DNA from: CBDAQA01 sp965247815
GTDB lineage: Bacteria; Planctomycetota; Phycisphaerae; Tepidisphaerales; Tepidisphaeraceae
Direction of reading: 5' to 3'
Length of the DNA: 64,000 nucleotides
NCBI GenBank assembly: GCA_965247815.1
Contig: CBDFHW010000016.1
Coordinates: 1 to 64,000 of the forward strand
Positions 24,027 to 33,964 of the stretch are shown piece after piece. Positions within the stretch are counted from its first letter, which is position 1; every line of letters begins with the position of its first letter. The position numbers and the translations under genes were made by a program. The notes beneath the pieces were generated by a model, which saw only the letters and a program-made list of their open reading frames with translations, did no database searches and was not told where the DNA came from.

Positions 24027-27000
24027 TCAAGAAAGTTTGGCCAGCGCCTCTTTTACACACTCGCCGAGCAGGGCTGCGGTTTGATGCACGGCCGGCTCTT
24101 CGAAAAATCCGAGGTGGTGTGTATCGACCGGCCGAATTTCGATTCGGTCCGCCAACCCGGTCCAGCCGTTGTTGGGCTCGGAATAGTCGATCCCGATGAG
24201 ATCGGGACGCTGGGCCGCTTTGAAAAGTACCAGCGAGCCATCCAGACGCCTCGGTTGGTAGGCGCCGAGAGCGGCATTCGAAGCCGCGACCATCTCTTCG
24301 ATCAGCGGCGACTCATAATTGTAGTAGTCGGTTTTTCGCACACCGATCACCTTCAGCAATCGATGCCAGGCCAGCAAGGCCTGCACGCGACTGATCACGA
24401 GCACATAGTTGAAGTTTGCTTTAGTCCCGCGGTCGAAGAAACGCTTCACTTGCTTCGGAATGCGTTTCCCCAACGGAACCGTGCCGGGGAAGCCGCGGCC
24501 CCAAGTGTCGAACATGGCAACCAATCCAACGGTCCGACCCTGTTTTCGAAGCTGCTGTGTGATCTCGAACGCGAGCGCCCCGCCGAACGACCAGCCCGCT
24601 AAGAGATACGGACCCTGCGGTTGGACTCGGAGTATTCGTTCGATGAACTCCTCGGCGATCTTTTCCATCGTGCGGGGAATTCGATTTCCCGGCGTCTCTG
24701 CGCGCATCTCGAATCCGTACACCGGCCGGTCAGTATCGAGCAGTTCAGCCAGGCGCTTATAGCTGAGCACGTGCCCCCCGACACCCGGCAGAAGAAGAAG
24801 TGGAGTTCCCGAGCCTTCGACCCGGAGCTGCACCACCGCGAGGTCATCGGCGTCGACCGGATCAGTCAAAACAGCCGCCAGCTTTTCCACTGTCGGCGCT
24901 TTCAGCAGCGTCGCAATGGGAATCTGCCTGCCGAACTGCTTCTCTATCTCGAGCACCAGTCGGACCGCCAGCAGAGACGTCCCGCCGATCGCGAAATAGT
25001 CGTCATGTATTCCGACCTGTGGCAATTTAAGAACCGACTGCCAGATCGCGGCCAACTTCCGTTCTCGGTCATTCCGTGGGGCGACGAAACCAGTTTTGGT
25101 TTGGTTGGAGTTTTCGACCAACGGCTGGGCTTCGACTGCGGCGAGGATGGCGTCGACGTTATTCAGGGCGGACGCGATGTGCTGATAGATGCCGGCCTTC
25201 GTGTTAGCCGATTCGCTGCGCGGCGATGCAGAAGCTGCGGCAACCCCTTCGTCCGGGGGCGGCGGTGTTGCAACCTTGGCTTCGATAGTCGCGGCAATTT
25301 CAGCAGGAATCTGGTACTGGAACCCGTCGGAAGTTTCGGTTCGATAGTCACCCGCGACGGCGTTTAAAAAATCCAGAGCCGGCTGATTCTTCTTGGATTG
25401 CACGAACGGAATGTCGACTGCACCGAGGCCCGCAGACTTGGCATAAGCTCCGACGGATGCGAGCATCCGGTGCTCCACCCCGCGCCCGAGCACCCTGCAG
25501 CTCAGCAGCATCGTGTCGATCACTGCCGCGTCGGCCTGGGTTCGTGTGATCACGATCCCGACCAGGCCGTAGTCCCCGAACCGGTCCTTGACCTCGACGA
25601 CGTGACACCGGTGCGTGCCGGCTCCCAGCAATGCTACGATTTCAGCTTCGCTTCGACGGACGGTCGAAAAGTTGAACTGGTTCGTTCGTTCGGTCAGCTG
25701 TGCGACGCGCGGCATCTGGGCCGGTGTCGGCGTACCGATTGTTACTTCGAGCTGAAGTTTGGAAAGAAAATCCCCGAGTCCGGCGGAATCCTTGCGGACT
25801 TCTTCGCGGCGGGCATTCTGCAGATAGGACGCAGACCGCTGGCGATCCTGCTCGGTCACCGTCAACTGATCGAAGGCCCAGACGTGATTCAGGAATCCGG
25901 GCCAATCGACGTCCCGCGTCGGGGCTTGCAACGTCAGCACTTCTGGACAACTCGACCGGACCTCGGCACATTCGACGGGGTTGTCATCCAGGAAAATGAA
26001 GCTGTCGAGCCCGACGTTCAACTCCCCGGCCAGCGCTCGCAGATTCTCCCCCTTCGGCGACCAGTTGACCCGGTGCGCGATCACGTGCTCGCGTTTGAGT
26101 AACATTTCCGGATGATTCGCGAACACGTCCCAGACATCTGCTTCGACATTTTTACTGCAAAGGCAAAGAATCTTGCCGCGGGCCGCCTGTTCGACCATGA
26201 ATTGCTGCATCGCCCGGAAGCCCGGTCCTATCTTGACCGCGGCGACGCCCCCCTCGCCGCAAACGCCCGACCATAAGGTGTTGTCGCAATCCAGAACGAT
26301 CACCTTGAAAGGGGTGCGGCGGACCGCAACGCTCGTGCGGGCGAAAAACGTCCCCAGGGCGGCAAAGAACTTCGCCGTGTAGGGAATTTTCCCCACGGCA
26401 TCAGCGCCGGCGTCGTAATAGTCCGCCACAGGGTAAAGCGTGGTCACGTCCGTGGGCCCGAACGCATAAACCCCGGCTATCGATTTCAAGCCAGAGACAA
26501 GACGATCGGTCAATTTTCTAAGGACGGAATCAGTGCCGGGCGTCGCAAGCACAATCTCGGAAGCGGGGCAGACTACGAAAAACGTGGGAGCGCTTCGAGG
26601 CACCGCTCGGGTCGCTTGTATGAGCTCATCGACAAGAGGTTCGATCCGCGCGTGCCAGTCCTCGGGCTTCAGACCGGTCTTTTCCTGTTCGATCCAGTCT
26701 TCGAAACGAATCAAAACTGCGTTCGAAAAATTCTGTCGGGAGACGAGACCCGCCGGGTCGAGCAATGCCTGAAAGACCTGATTGTACTGCGCGAATTCGA
26801 CACCGCCGGGTGAACCCAGTTCGGCCATCCAGAATCGCAGTGACGGCTCGATCGGTTCGGCAGTGAATGTCGCAGCCACCACGATTGGGGGTCCCGATTG
26901 TGAGGGCGCTACCGTGGTGTGTCGCGCGGCGGGCGCACCGGCGCGAATCCGTCGAAGACTATCCAGGACGACCGCATTGGCATCGCCGGTTTCCACCGCG

Positions 27001-28370
27001 AGCACGCTCGCGGTTTGGTCCGTCGCGAGCCGACTGTACCGCGGGGTGTGAAAGCGGACAGCCGGGTTGGCCTTTTCCAGGAACAGGCACAGGTTTTCAG
27101 CCGCGGCTTTCGCCGCGGCATATTCGCCCATGTTCGGCGGGAGTTCCTCGATTGCCGACGAAGACGGGTACAAAACGCTGCGAAGGTCACCGCTTACAAC
27201 ATCAAAGACACGGAGAAACCCGTCAATGTAACAGGAACAAAACTCGGCAAATCGTGAGGCGGCAAATTGATTCGACGCCGCAGACGAGATTGCCGGTGTC
27301 GCGAAGTAGCAGAGCAGCGTCGGCTTCCAGCCTGCCAAAGCTTCCGCTAGGTCGACCGTCTGTTTGTAGACGTCGAACGCGAACGTCGAGACGCGAGCGA
27401 TCGCCGGCGGATCCATGTCCATCGACGCGGCATCGGCGATGACACGGTCGGCGTCGGCGGCACCTTTATAATACGTGAACCGGACGTCCGCGCCGCCGGC
27501 GACGAGCAGCTTCACGGCGATTTCCCCGAGTCCTCGCGACCCGCCGATTATCAACGCGCGCTCGCCGGCAAATTCCCCGGCATTGATTCGTTTTTTCAAT
27601 TCGGCGGCACTCGCCTGACGCGTCGGAGCGGGCCGGAAGGCCGTCGCAATGCGACCCTTAAAACCGGGGGACGTTACTGACAGATTCAGCACCATCGCGA
27701 ATCGTTCGTCGTATTCGACTGCGGCATACGTCAACACCGGGTCGAGCTTTCGGTCCGATCCCGTTAGATCAAGCCCCGTGTAGAGCGAATGCAGCCCGGG
27801 CATTTCCATGCCAACAAGCCGTGTACTCGCCAGCAGCGACGCGAACTGCGAGCGGTCGAGCAGCCGGGTCACCGTCGGAAACATCGCGGACGCCGGGCCG
27901 AGGCTTAGATACAGAGGAAGAGTGCCGGCAGCCGACTTCACATCGCCGGGCAATGGCTCCCTGCACGGAAGGCGATCCGGGAGCGAATCCGGCATTGCGT
28001 CCGGGGGGATTTCTGCCTTGTCGGCCGCGATCGAGAGGTTGATCACTGCGGCGGTCGCCGTCCGACTGGAAATTTCGATTGTGAAGGTGTCGAGCTCGGC
28101 TCGCACGATTTTCAGATCAATCGGTTCCCCGACCAGCATAGGAGAACGAAAGTCTACGGACAGAATTTCGAGCGTTACCGGCGACCCCGACGCCGCGTAG
28201 TGCTCATCTAACAGAACGTCGATCGCCCAGAGCACGGCATGAATGCCGTGCACGACCGGCCGGCCGAAAAGCAATCGCCTGGCTGCCACCAGGTCGATGT
28301 GCATCGGGTTGTAGTCGCCTGAAAGCTCGGCAAACGCGACTTGATCAGCAAGGGTAAAGACTCTGGCCAT
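24027..28370 (-). CDS. Fused dehydratase-ketoreductase-FkbH-carrier-thioesterase protein
   Basis: 1,447 residues. In order: a MaoC/R-hydratase hot-dog domain with SGDYNPMHID (residues 17-26), a second hot-dog-like half to ~245, a short-chain ketoreductase with GGSRGLGE (276-283) and YxxxK (417-421), an FkbH-type HAD domain with LDCDNTLW (693-700) and its acyltransferase-like C-terminus (~890-1010), a carrier domain with the pantetheine Ser1132 in GGTS, and a thioesterase with GWSFGG (Ser1261) and a late His. No ketosynthase, acyltransferase or adenylation domain is present. FkbH domains in known systems load a glyceryl group from 1,3-bisphosphoglycerate onto a carrier. Its place in a glycan export cluster suggests it makes a small acyl unit for a surface polymer; that is inference. 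Confidence 0.85.
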   Translation of the reverse strand: MARVFTLADQVAFAELSGDYNPMHIDLVAARRLLFGRPVVHGIHAVLWAIDVLLDEHYAASGSPVTLEILSVDFRSPMLVGEPIDLKIVRAELDTFTIEISSRTATAAVINLSIAADKAEIPPDAMPDSLPDRLPCREPLPGDVKSAAGTLPLYLSLGPASAMFPTVTRLLDRSQFASLLASTRLVGMEMPGLHSLYTGLDLTGSDRKLDPVLTYAAVEYDERFAMVLNLSVTSPGFKGRIATAFRPAPTRQASAAELKKRINAGEFAGERALIIGGSRGLGEIAVKLLVAGGADVRFTYYKGAADADRVIADAASMDMDPPAIARVSTFAFDVYKQTVDLAEALAGWKPTLLCYFATPAISSAASNQFAASRFAEFCSCYIDGFLRVFDVVSGDLRSVLYPSSSAIEELPPNMGEYAAAKAAAENLCLFLEKANPAVRFHTPRYSRLATDQTASVLAVETGDANAVVLDSLRRIRAGAPAARHTTVAPSQSGPPIVVAATFTAEPIEPSLRFWMAELGSPGGVEFAQYNQVFQALLDPAGLVSRQNFSNAVLIRFEDWIEQEKTGLKPEDWHARIEPLVDELIQATRAVPRSAPTFFVVCPASEIVLATPGTDSVLRKLTDRLVSGLKSIAGVYAFGPTDVTTLYPVADYYDAGADAVGKIPYTAKFFAALGTFFARTSVAVRRTPFKVIVLDCDNTLWSGVCGEGGVAAVKIGPGFRAMQQFMVEQAARGKILCLCSKNVEADVWDVFANHPEMLLKREHVIAHRVNWSPKGENLRALAGELNVGLDSFIFLDDNPVECAEVRSSCPEVLTLQAPTRDVDWPGFLNHVWAFDQLTVTEQDRQRSASYLQNARREEVRKDSAGLGDFLSKLQLEVTIGTPTPAQMPRVAQLTERTNQFNFSTVRRSEAEIVALLGAGTHRCHVVEVKDRFGDYGLVGIVITRTQADAAVIDTMLLSCRVLGRGVEHRMLASVGAYAKSAGLGAVDIPFVQSKKNQPALDFLNAVAGDYRTETSDGFQYQIPAEIAATIEAKVATPPPPDEGVAAASASPRSESANTKAGIYQHIASALNNVDAILAAVEAQPLVENSNQTKTGFVAPRNDRERKLAAIWQSVLKLPQVGIHDDYFAIGGTSLLAVRLVLEIEKQFGRQIPIATLLKAPTVEKLAAVLTDPVDADDLAVVQLRVEGSGTPLLLLPGVGGHVLSYKRLAELLDTDRPVYGFEMRAETPGNRIPRTMEKIAEEFIERILRVQPQGPYLLAGWSFGGALAFEITQQLRKQGRTVGLVAMFDTWGRGFPGTVPLGKRIPKQVKRFFDRGTKANFNYVLVISRVQALLAWHRLLKVIGVRKTDYYNYESPLIEEMVAASNAALGAYQPRRLDGSLVLFKAAQRPDLIGIDYSEPNNGWTGLADRIEIRPVDTHHLGFFEEPAVHQTAALLGECVKEALAKLS

Positions 28371-28550
28371 ATTCGATCCGACCTTTAACAGGCTTCCTTC
28401 GCAGGCCGAAGGCGTCGCAAACTGGTCCCCGGGTCAAATTCAACTGAGAAAAGAATTCGGCATCATCAGGACGTACACCTTAAAAGGTGCCTGTCAGGGC
28501 TCTGAGCCATGCGGCACATGCGGATTACATCAAGGCTGCGGTGGGGACCA

Positions 28551-29318
28551 CTAGGCCGGTCGTCGAAATTCATATAATCCACACGCGTATTTGCTATTGG
28601 CAACCACACCGGGAGAGGTCCCCGGGATGAAGACGCCCGCGTCGTCGACGGCGCTGAATTCGATCAATTCCAGCTCTGGAAGCAGTTCGATCGGCCTCGC
28701 CGGTGGCCAGATACGCTGGGCGTTAAACTCGGTCTTTTTCTGCCCCACGGGCATGCTGAACAGCAACCGCCCGCCCGGCGCAAGGACCCGTCCCAATTCG
28801 TTAAGTGTCTTTTCAGTACCCAACGCATCTATCGGGTCACCATACCGACCCAGACCGACGTGCTCGGCGGTATGCAGGCACGAGAGTGACAGCAGCGATC
28901 GATCTGGCAACGGGAGGCTTAAGACAGATCCCTGCCGGAACTGAAATCTCGGAAGCGCGAACGCAGGCGGCCGGATGTCCCAGTACGTTACCGGGCAAAT
29001 CGCCGTGACCTGGCCGACGAATCCGTCGAGACGCGATCCGACGTCGTGGTGTTCGACGGGAGGATTTTTTGCGAGTTTGCAGAGTGCCCAGATGTCCTGA
29101 AAAAAATAGTGGCCTCCGCCGCTTTGCGTCGACGGCTCACGGTCGTACAGCACCGGCGCAAGCTCACCGAAAGGCGCGTGCCCGCCCTGACTCCGATACT
29201 GGTTCCAATCACGAAGGAAGCGAACGTACTGCCGGGGAAGACTAAGCCGCCTAACGCCGTGCGTGTTACGCATCGGTTGAAATAGTCGCCACAGTCCTCG
29301 CATCGCGTCATTCGGCAT
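28551..29318 (-). CDS. DUF268 / SAM-methyltransferase-like protein
   Basis: 255 residues. GHYFFQDIWALCKLAKNPPVEHHDVGSRLDGFVG is the DUF268 signature, with SCLHTAEHVGLGRYGDPID and LNELGRVLAPGGRLLFSMPVG matching a class I methyltransferase core. The family occurs in surface polysaccharide clusters, where it is thought to modify sugars. It lies between a glycosyltransferase and the large carrier-domain enzyme on the same strand. Confidence 0.8.
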   Translation of the reverse strand: MPNDAMRGLWRLFQPMRNTHGVRRLSLPRQYVRFLRDWNQYRSQGGHAPFGELAPVLYDREPSTQSGGGHYFFQDIWALCKLAKNPPVEHHDVGSRLDGFVGQVTAICPVTYWDIRPPAFALPRFQFRQGSVLSLPLPDRSLLSLSCLHTAEHVGLGRYGDPIDALGTEKTLNELGRVLAPGGRLLFSMPVGQKKTEFNAQRIWPPARPIELLPELELIEFSAVDDAGVFIPGTSPGVVANSKYACGLYEFRRPA

Positions 29319-29391
29319 CAGGCTCCTCTAATATCTGGTTGCGGGCCGTGGGCTCTCGGAACGAAATCAACACCGCGTCTTTAAATATACT

Positions 29392-30648
29392 TCATTCCGT
29401 CGCGACGAGATGCCCTGCACCAGCAGGCCCGGCCGAACCCTGCAGCACGCTTCTGAATACACCCTGGTCGTTAACCTGTGAAAAGTATTTGGACCCTGCC
29501 CGGATTGCGCCGCGACCAAGTTCGAAGCGACGAGCGGGGTCGGCAATCAACGCCGAAACCGCGGCTGCAAGACTCGCGGACGTGGGCTCGATTGCGAGTT
29601 GCGCGCTTCCCGGATTCTGTTCTGCCCAGATGACCGCGGAACAATGCGGGGGGCCCCAGATTAAAAGTGGAAGTCCGGCCGCGGTGTAGTCGGTTAGTTT
29701 GCTGGGAAAACTGATTTTGACGTTCCAGTCATCAGCGGCATCGAAACTCATTGGCACGAACAGCACGTCCGCTTGAGCGCGAAGCGTGGAAATCAAGCTG
29801 CCCGCGGGGACGGAGGGGACGACTCTGACGTGCGGCCGGTCGAGCCGGTGTTGCCGAAGCCTCGCGGCATCCCAATCAGAAATATACAACAACTGGTGGC
29901 CGAGCCTCTCGAGTACGTCGGCGAGCTTTGTAATCGAATCGGCGTATGCGGCACTGGAAACCGAACCGGCGTACGCGAACACGAGTGGCCGGTCTGTCTC
30001 GAGAAGTCGAACAGGGGGCTCGTTAAAAGTTTGGGTGTTTTTGTCTCGGACGGGGTAGAGAACGTCGCCGTCGACCCCATATCTGTTTTTATAAAGCAAG
30101 GCCATTGCCGGCGACACGCAGAGCCGTGTTTCTGCTCCCCGGTAGACTCGGGCGAAAGCCGCTTCGGCGGCGTCTGCAGTTGTGGCTGCGAGTCCCATGC
30201 TGTGGACGGGGTCGTCGTGAACAATCAGATGAAGCGGAACCTTTAACTTCGTCGCAACCGCGGCGGCGGTCAGCCAGGAATAACCGTGGGCCACCGTCAG
30301 CACCGCTTGCGGGTTCCATCCGCGAAGCATTCTTGAAAGCCGCCCTGCCAGATACGGAGCAATTCGGAAAAGCGCGGCGGCGTAGGTCGAGCGAAATCGT
30401 GTGTGCTGCAGTCGATTCCATCCGGCGGAGAACCGGTCGTACCGAACACCGGCCAGCCGGGGGCCCAATCGCTCTCCCGCCACTGATGATTCAAGGACCC
30501 AAAGTCGGTCCGGTGGATGACCGCTCAGCAGACGATAGAGTTGCACCGCGCCCGCGCGCGTGTTTTCGACCGGCACATCGCCGATGTATGCCAGCCGGCG
30601 AGGCCGCTTGGCCAACATTTGCGCAATTGCGACTGGATTAGTTTCCAT
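29392..30648 (-). CDS. GT4-like glycosyltransferase
   Basis: 418 residues, two Rossmann-like halves. The N-terminal half starts RRLAYIGDVPVENTRAGAVQLYRLL and includes LTVAHGYSWLTAAAVATKLKVPLHLIVHDD. The C-terminal half has PLVFAYAGSVSSAAYADSITKLADVLERLG, ADVLFVPMSFD and the FPSKLTDYTAAGLPLLIWGP element, which is the GT4 acceptor/nucleotide region. It should add a sugar in the cytoplasm to the polymer exported by Wzm/Wzt. The sugar cannot be read from sequence. Confidence 0.8.
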   Translation of the reverse strand: METNPVAIAQMLAKRPRRLAYIGDVPVENTRAGAVQLYRLLSGHPPDRLWVLESSVAGERLGPRLAGVRYDRFSAGWNRLQHTRFRSTYAAALFRIAPYLAGRLSRMLRGWNPQAVLTVAHGYSWLTAAAVATKLKVPLHLIVHDDPVHSMGLAATTADAAEAAFARVYRGAETRLCVSPAMALLYKNRYGVDGDVLYPVRDKNTQTFNEPPVRLLETDRPLVFAYAGSVSSAAYADSITKLADVLERLGHQLLYISDWDAARLRQHRLDRPHVRVVPSVPAGSLISTLRAQADVLFVPMSFDAADDWNVKISFPSKLTDYTAAGLPLLIWGPPHCSAVIWAEQNPGSAQLAIEPTSASLAAAVSALIADPARRFELGRGAIRAGSKYFSQVNDQGVFRSVLQGSAGPAGAGHLVATE

Positions 30649-30698
30649 AAGTCCCGATCGTCGGTTGCATATTTATCGATAAGTAACCGGTGCGGCAC

Positions 30699-31613
30699 CT
30701 AACTAATCTTGCGTTCAAAGACCGCCACAGCGTGATCTGCCGAGTAAGTTGTCAAAGGCGGTTGCGACCAATGACGTGCGCGATTGAAGATCGGCGTAAC
30801 GGCAAGAAGCGACGCCCAACCTAGCGGCCTTCCAGTTTTGAACGTTTTGTACGCAAAACGTTTCAAGAACTGTTGAACGCGATCCAACGCTGGCGTGTCA
30901 TAGTGACTGGTCAATGAATAGCTTTTCAAAGGCGCGTCGAGCTTACAGCCTATGAAGTCGGCGTATTTCTTGCTGAACAAGACTAGATGTTCAATCGTTC
31001 GCAAATACCAAAACTTTTCGATATCTTCTTTAAAGATGGAACAATCAGCAGTTCCTGTTGATATTATAAGGACGCCTCCTGGCCGAAGCAATTTCACAAG
31101 AGTCTTTAATATATCCGATGGTGTTCCAAGGTGTTCAAAAACGTCAACCAATACAACTGCATCAATAGTTCCAGAATCCACTTTTCTAAGGTCTTCGAGC
31201 ATGCGAATGCCCTTTGTTCTGGCGACTGCTGCGGCTCCTTCGTTTATTTCAACGCCGAAACATTCGTAGCTTGGTACCAGCCGCTGTAGCAGTCGACCTG
31301 AGCTACAACCAAAGTCTAAGATCCGGCTTCCTATTGGCAGGCGACGAAGTATGTTTACTACGATCCGTTCTGGTGGATATAACTTTTCAATCTCCCATTT
31401 ACGAAAGTCGGTCAATGCGTAGTAATTTTCTAGTGTCTCAGTAGTAGCTACATCAGACTTATAAAACAGCCCGCATCGACGACAATGCAGAACGTAATAC
31501 GGAGGCTGTAGAAACTTACGACCGGCTATGGCCGAATTACACTCCGTAGCTAACGATCCAAGTTTTTCGCTGTCTTCTTCGCTTCCGCATCCTGGACAGT
31601 TGCTGACCTTCAT
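30699..31613 (-). CDS. Class I SAM methyltransferase with N-terminal Zn ribbon
   Basis: 304 residues. Two CxxC pairs at the start (CPGCGSE and CRRCGLFYKSD) form a small zinc ribbon, followed by a methyltransferase core: GSRILDFGCSSGRLLQRL (SAM loop), CFGVEINEGAAAVARTKG, DAVVLVDVFEHLGTP, LRPGGVLIISTG. This layout is that of O-antigen or sugar C-methyltransferase-like proteins. It overlaps the Wzt stop by four bases. Its DNA is clearly more A/T rich than the flanking genes, as is the wzt gene, which suggests recent transfer of both. Confidence 0.85.
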   Translation of the reverse strand: MKVSNCPGCGSEEDSEKLGSLATECNSAIAGRKFLQPPYYVLHCRRCGLFYKSDVATTETLENYYALTDFRKWEIEKLYPPERIVVNILRRLPIGSRILDFGCSSGRLLQRLVPSYECFGVEINEGAAAVARTKGIRMLEDLRKVDSGTIDAVVLVDVFEHLGTPSDILKTLVKLLRPGGVLIISTGTADCSIFKEDIEKFWYLRTIEHLVLFSKKYADFIGCKLDAPLKSYSLTSHYDTPALDRVQQFLKRFAYKTFKTGRPLGWASLLAVTPIFNRARHWSQPPLTTYSADHAVAVFERKIS

Positions 31614-32851
31614 CTTACACCAACTTCAATCACTGGCTTCGCGTGAAGCCCAACTAAGCCGAACCACTGTTCAAGTTTACGCCCACCGTAGACAGGCGTC
31701 TCCACAACGTCGAATGGGAATGTGCGTGGCAGAAAATCCACTTTACCTGTCGCGGAATCTTTCAGATGAAGTTCAATCTGATAACGCCCTGGAAGAAGCG
31801 GAAGATTGTCGATATTGAATCCGACTTTTACATTTTGTCCGGCGTAAACCTGCGGCGGTGTTGCGAAGTCCGCAAGGTCAAGCCCCGCAACTCTTTGATT
31901 GTCCATAGTCAGAAAACCGAAATAGACGTTCAATTCCTTGACGTTCACGCGTAGAGTAAGAGAGACGAGGACGTTAAAATTTTCAAAGGTTTTCACCACG
32001 GAATGATTATCACCAAACGCTTGTACACCATTGACAACGAAGTTTTCCGTTTGCACAGTTTCATCGCCGGCCGCCGGTTGCAGTTCGCGCATCATATAAC
32101 GGTCAACCACCCCGTTAACTTCACCGGAATCGACAACACGACCTTTTGAAAGAGCGATCGCAGCAGTACAAATCTGACGTAATGCTGCTAGATTATGACT
32201 CACGAACAATATTGTCTTACCACCCTTAGAAACGTCTTGCATTTTTTCAAAGCACTTTTTCTGAAATTGGGCGTCGCCAACGGCAAGGACTTCGTCAACG
32301 ACTAAAATTTCCGGCTCTAAGTTAACGGCAACGGCAAATGCAAGCCGCATGTACATTCCGCTAGAATAGTATTTAACGGGCGTATCTAAGAATTTTTCTG
32401 TTTCAGCGAACTCGACGATCTCGTCGAACTTTCGGCTGATCTCGCCTCGTTTCATGCCCAAGATGGCGCCGTTTAGGTAAATATTTTCTCGTCCAGTCAA
32501 CTCTTGATGGAAACCAGTACCCACTTCAAGAAGACTGCCGACGCGACCTGTGATTTCGATCTCGCCCTCAGTCGGATCGGTGATGCGGGAAAGAATCTTC
32601 AGCAGTGTGCTTTTGCCCGCGCCGTTCCGACCGACAATGCCGACCACTTCCCCTTTTTTGACTTCAAAATTCACGTCCTTAAGCGCCCAGAACGTATTTG
32701 CCGCCGTGGCATCTTTCGATTTCGTCGACCGCCCGAACGGCGACCGCACCGCGGTCATGATCGACTCGCGCATGGTTTTGTAGGGCTGGCGGGCGGATGC
32801 CAGCTTGTATCGCTTGGAAAGACCTTTTACGTGGACGGCATTTTCAGTCAT
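31610..32851 (-). CDS. wzt: Polysaccharide ABC exporter ATP-binding protein (Wzt-type)
   Basis: 413 residues. Residues ~5-245 are an ABC ATPase: GIVGRNGAGKSTLLKILS (Walker A), YSSGMYMRLAFAVAVNLEPEILVVDEVLAVGD (signature and Walker B). The ~155-residue C-terminal domain (VNGVQAFGDNHSVVKTFENFNVLVSL ... KVGFNIDNLPLLPGRYQIELHL) is the beta-sandwich that in Wzt recognises the end modification of the O-antigen. It pairs with the permease encoded at 32,912. A terminal-group reader suits a cluster that also codes for methyl and possibly acyl capping enzymes. Confidence 0.92.
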   Translation of the reverse strand: MTENAVHVKGLSKRYKLASARQPYKTMRESIMTAVRSPFGRSTKSKDATAANTFWALKDVNFEVKKGEVVGIVGRNGAGKSTLLKILSRITDPTEGEIEITGRVGSLLEVGTGFHQELTGRENIYLNGAILGMKRGEISRKFDEIVEFAETEKFLDTPVKYYSSGMYMRLAFAVAVNLEPEILVVDEVLAVGDAQFQKKCFEKMQDVSKGGKTILFVSHNLAALRQICTAAIALSKGRVVDSGEVNGVVDRYMMRELQPAAGDETVQTENFVVNGVQAFGDNHSVVKTFENFNVLVSLTLRVNVKELNVYFGFLTMDNQRVAGLDLADFATPPQVYAGQNVKVGFNIDNLPLLPGRYQIELHLKDSATGKVDFLPRTFPFDVVETPVYGGRKLEQWFGLVGLHAKPVIEVGVR

Positions 32852-32911
32852 CGGTCAACTTCCGAATCAAGGCACCACCGCGGGCGACCGCGGGTACCCA
32901 AAATCTGCCGC

Positions 32912-33778
32912 TTAAACTAGATCGGCAAATGTTTTTTCCATCCGACGAAAATAAAACAATCCGCCGACGAGCAGCACAACAATGCTCACTAATGAGACCA
33001 AAAGCATCCCGCCGGGAGCCGGTCGGCCGTACACACACCAGCGGAAGCCTTCGACGACACCGCTCATCGGATTTAATCCGAACAGCAGTCGCATCCAGGG
33101 TTTGCGAATTTCGTCGGTTGCCACATATAGCGGAGTGACGAACAGACCGAACTGCACGATGAACGGGATAACATAGCGTACATCCCGGTATTCGACGTTC
33201 AGGGCACTGAGCCAGAGTCCGACCGCGAGCGCGGCGAAAAACGCCATCGCGACGAACACCGGGGCCAGAATCAACTGCGGAACCAGCGGTACGTGGTAGA
33301 TCAGCAGCATGACACCCAGCAACGCGGCCGCAACCAGAAAATCGACAAGCCCGGTGACGACGGCAGCGATCGGCATCACGAGCCGCGGAAAATAGATTTT
33401 CGTCAGCAGGTTCTGATTTCCGACCAGGCTGTTGCCCGCGGATGCCATTGAATTTGAAAACAACTGCCAGATGACCAGACCGGTAAAGAAGAAAATCGGC
33501 TGAGGTACACCCTGGATGGTCGCGACGTCCCGGTTGGTCAGATTCGAAAGGAGCGTGAACCCGATCATCAGCATGAACGGCTGAATGACGGCCCACGCGA
33601 CACCCAGCGCGGTCTGCTTATACCGGACCTTGATGTCGCGAAGGGCCAGAATCCATAAAAGCTCGCGGTAATGCCAGAGCTCTGCCACATCAATCGGCTG
33701 CCAGCCTATCTTTGGACGTAATCGCAGCTTTTGCGTCGGGGCTAACGTGGGGAGGGACTCTGCGGACAAAACGCTCAA
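32912..33778 (-). CDS. wzm: Polysaccharide ABC exporter permease (Wzm-type)
   Basis: 288 residues with six predicted membrane segments and the ABC-2 polysaccharide export pattern: YRELLWILALRDIKVRYKQTALGVAWAVIQPFMLMIGFTLL, FFTGLVIWQLFSNSMASAGNSLVGNQNLLTKIYFPRLVMPIAAV and a late NVEYRDVRYVIPFIVQFGLFVTP. With Wzt it moves a lipid-linked glycan across the inner membrane. It is the promoter-proximal gene of the cluster, with a gap of 60 bases to wzt. Confidence 0.92.
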   Translation of the reverse strand: MSVLSAESLPTLAPTQKLRLRPKIGWQPIDVAELWHYRELLWILALRDIKVRYKQTALGVAWAVIQPFMLMIGFTLLSNLTNRDVATIQGVPQPIFFFTGLVIWQLFSNSMASAGNSLVGNQNLLTKIYFPRLVMPIAAVVTGLVDFLVAAALLGVMLLIYHVPLVPQLILAPVFVAMAFFAALAVGLWLSALNVEYRDVRYVIPFIVQFGLFVTPLYVATDEIRKPWMRLLFGLNPMSGVVEGFRWCVYGRPAPGGMLLVSLVSIVVLLVGGLFYFRRMEKTFADLV

Positions 33779-33964
33779 AATTAGATCCTAAAGGGTCGTC
33801 ACTGGGCATCTTATCGGAACCGTCGCGGCCGATCAAACGGAGGATTATCCGTTGTTGGTCCGTACGATCAATATCGTTGCTGCGTCGGCTCTTCTTGAGC
33901 GATTCCGGTTAGCTCGTTACTATGCCACACCGCAAGACGCCTCTACTTCTCCACAAGGACCCGA

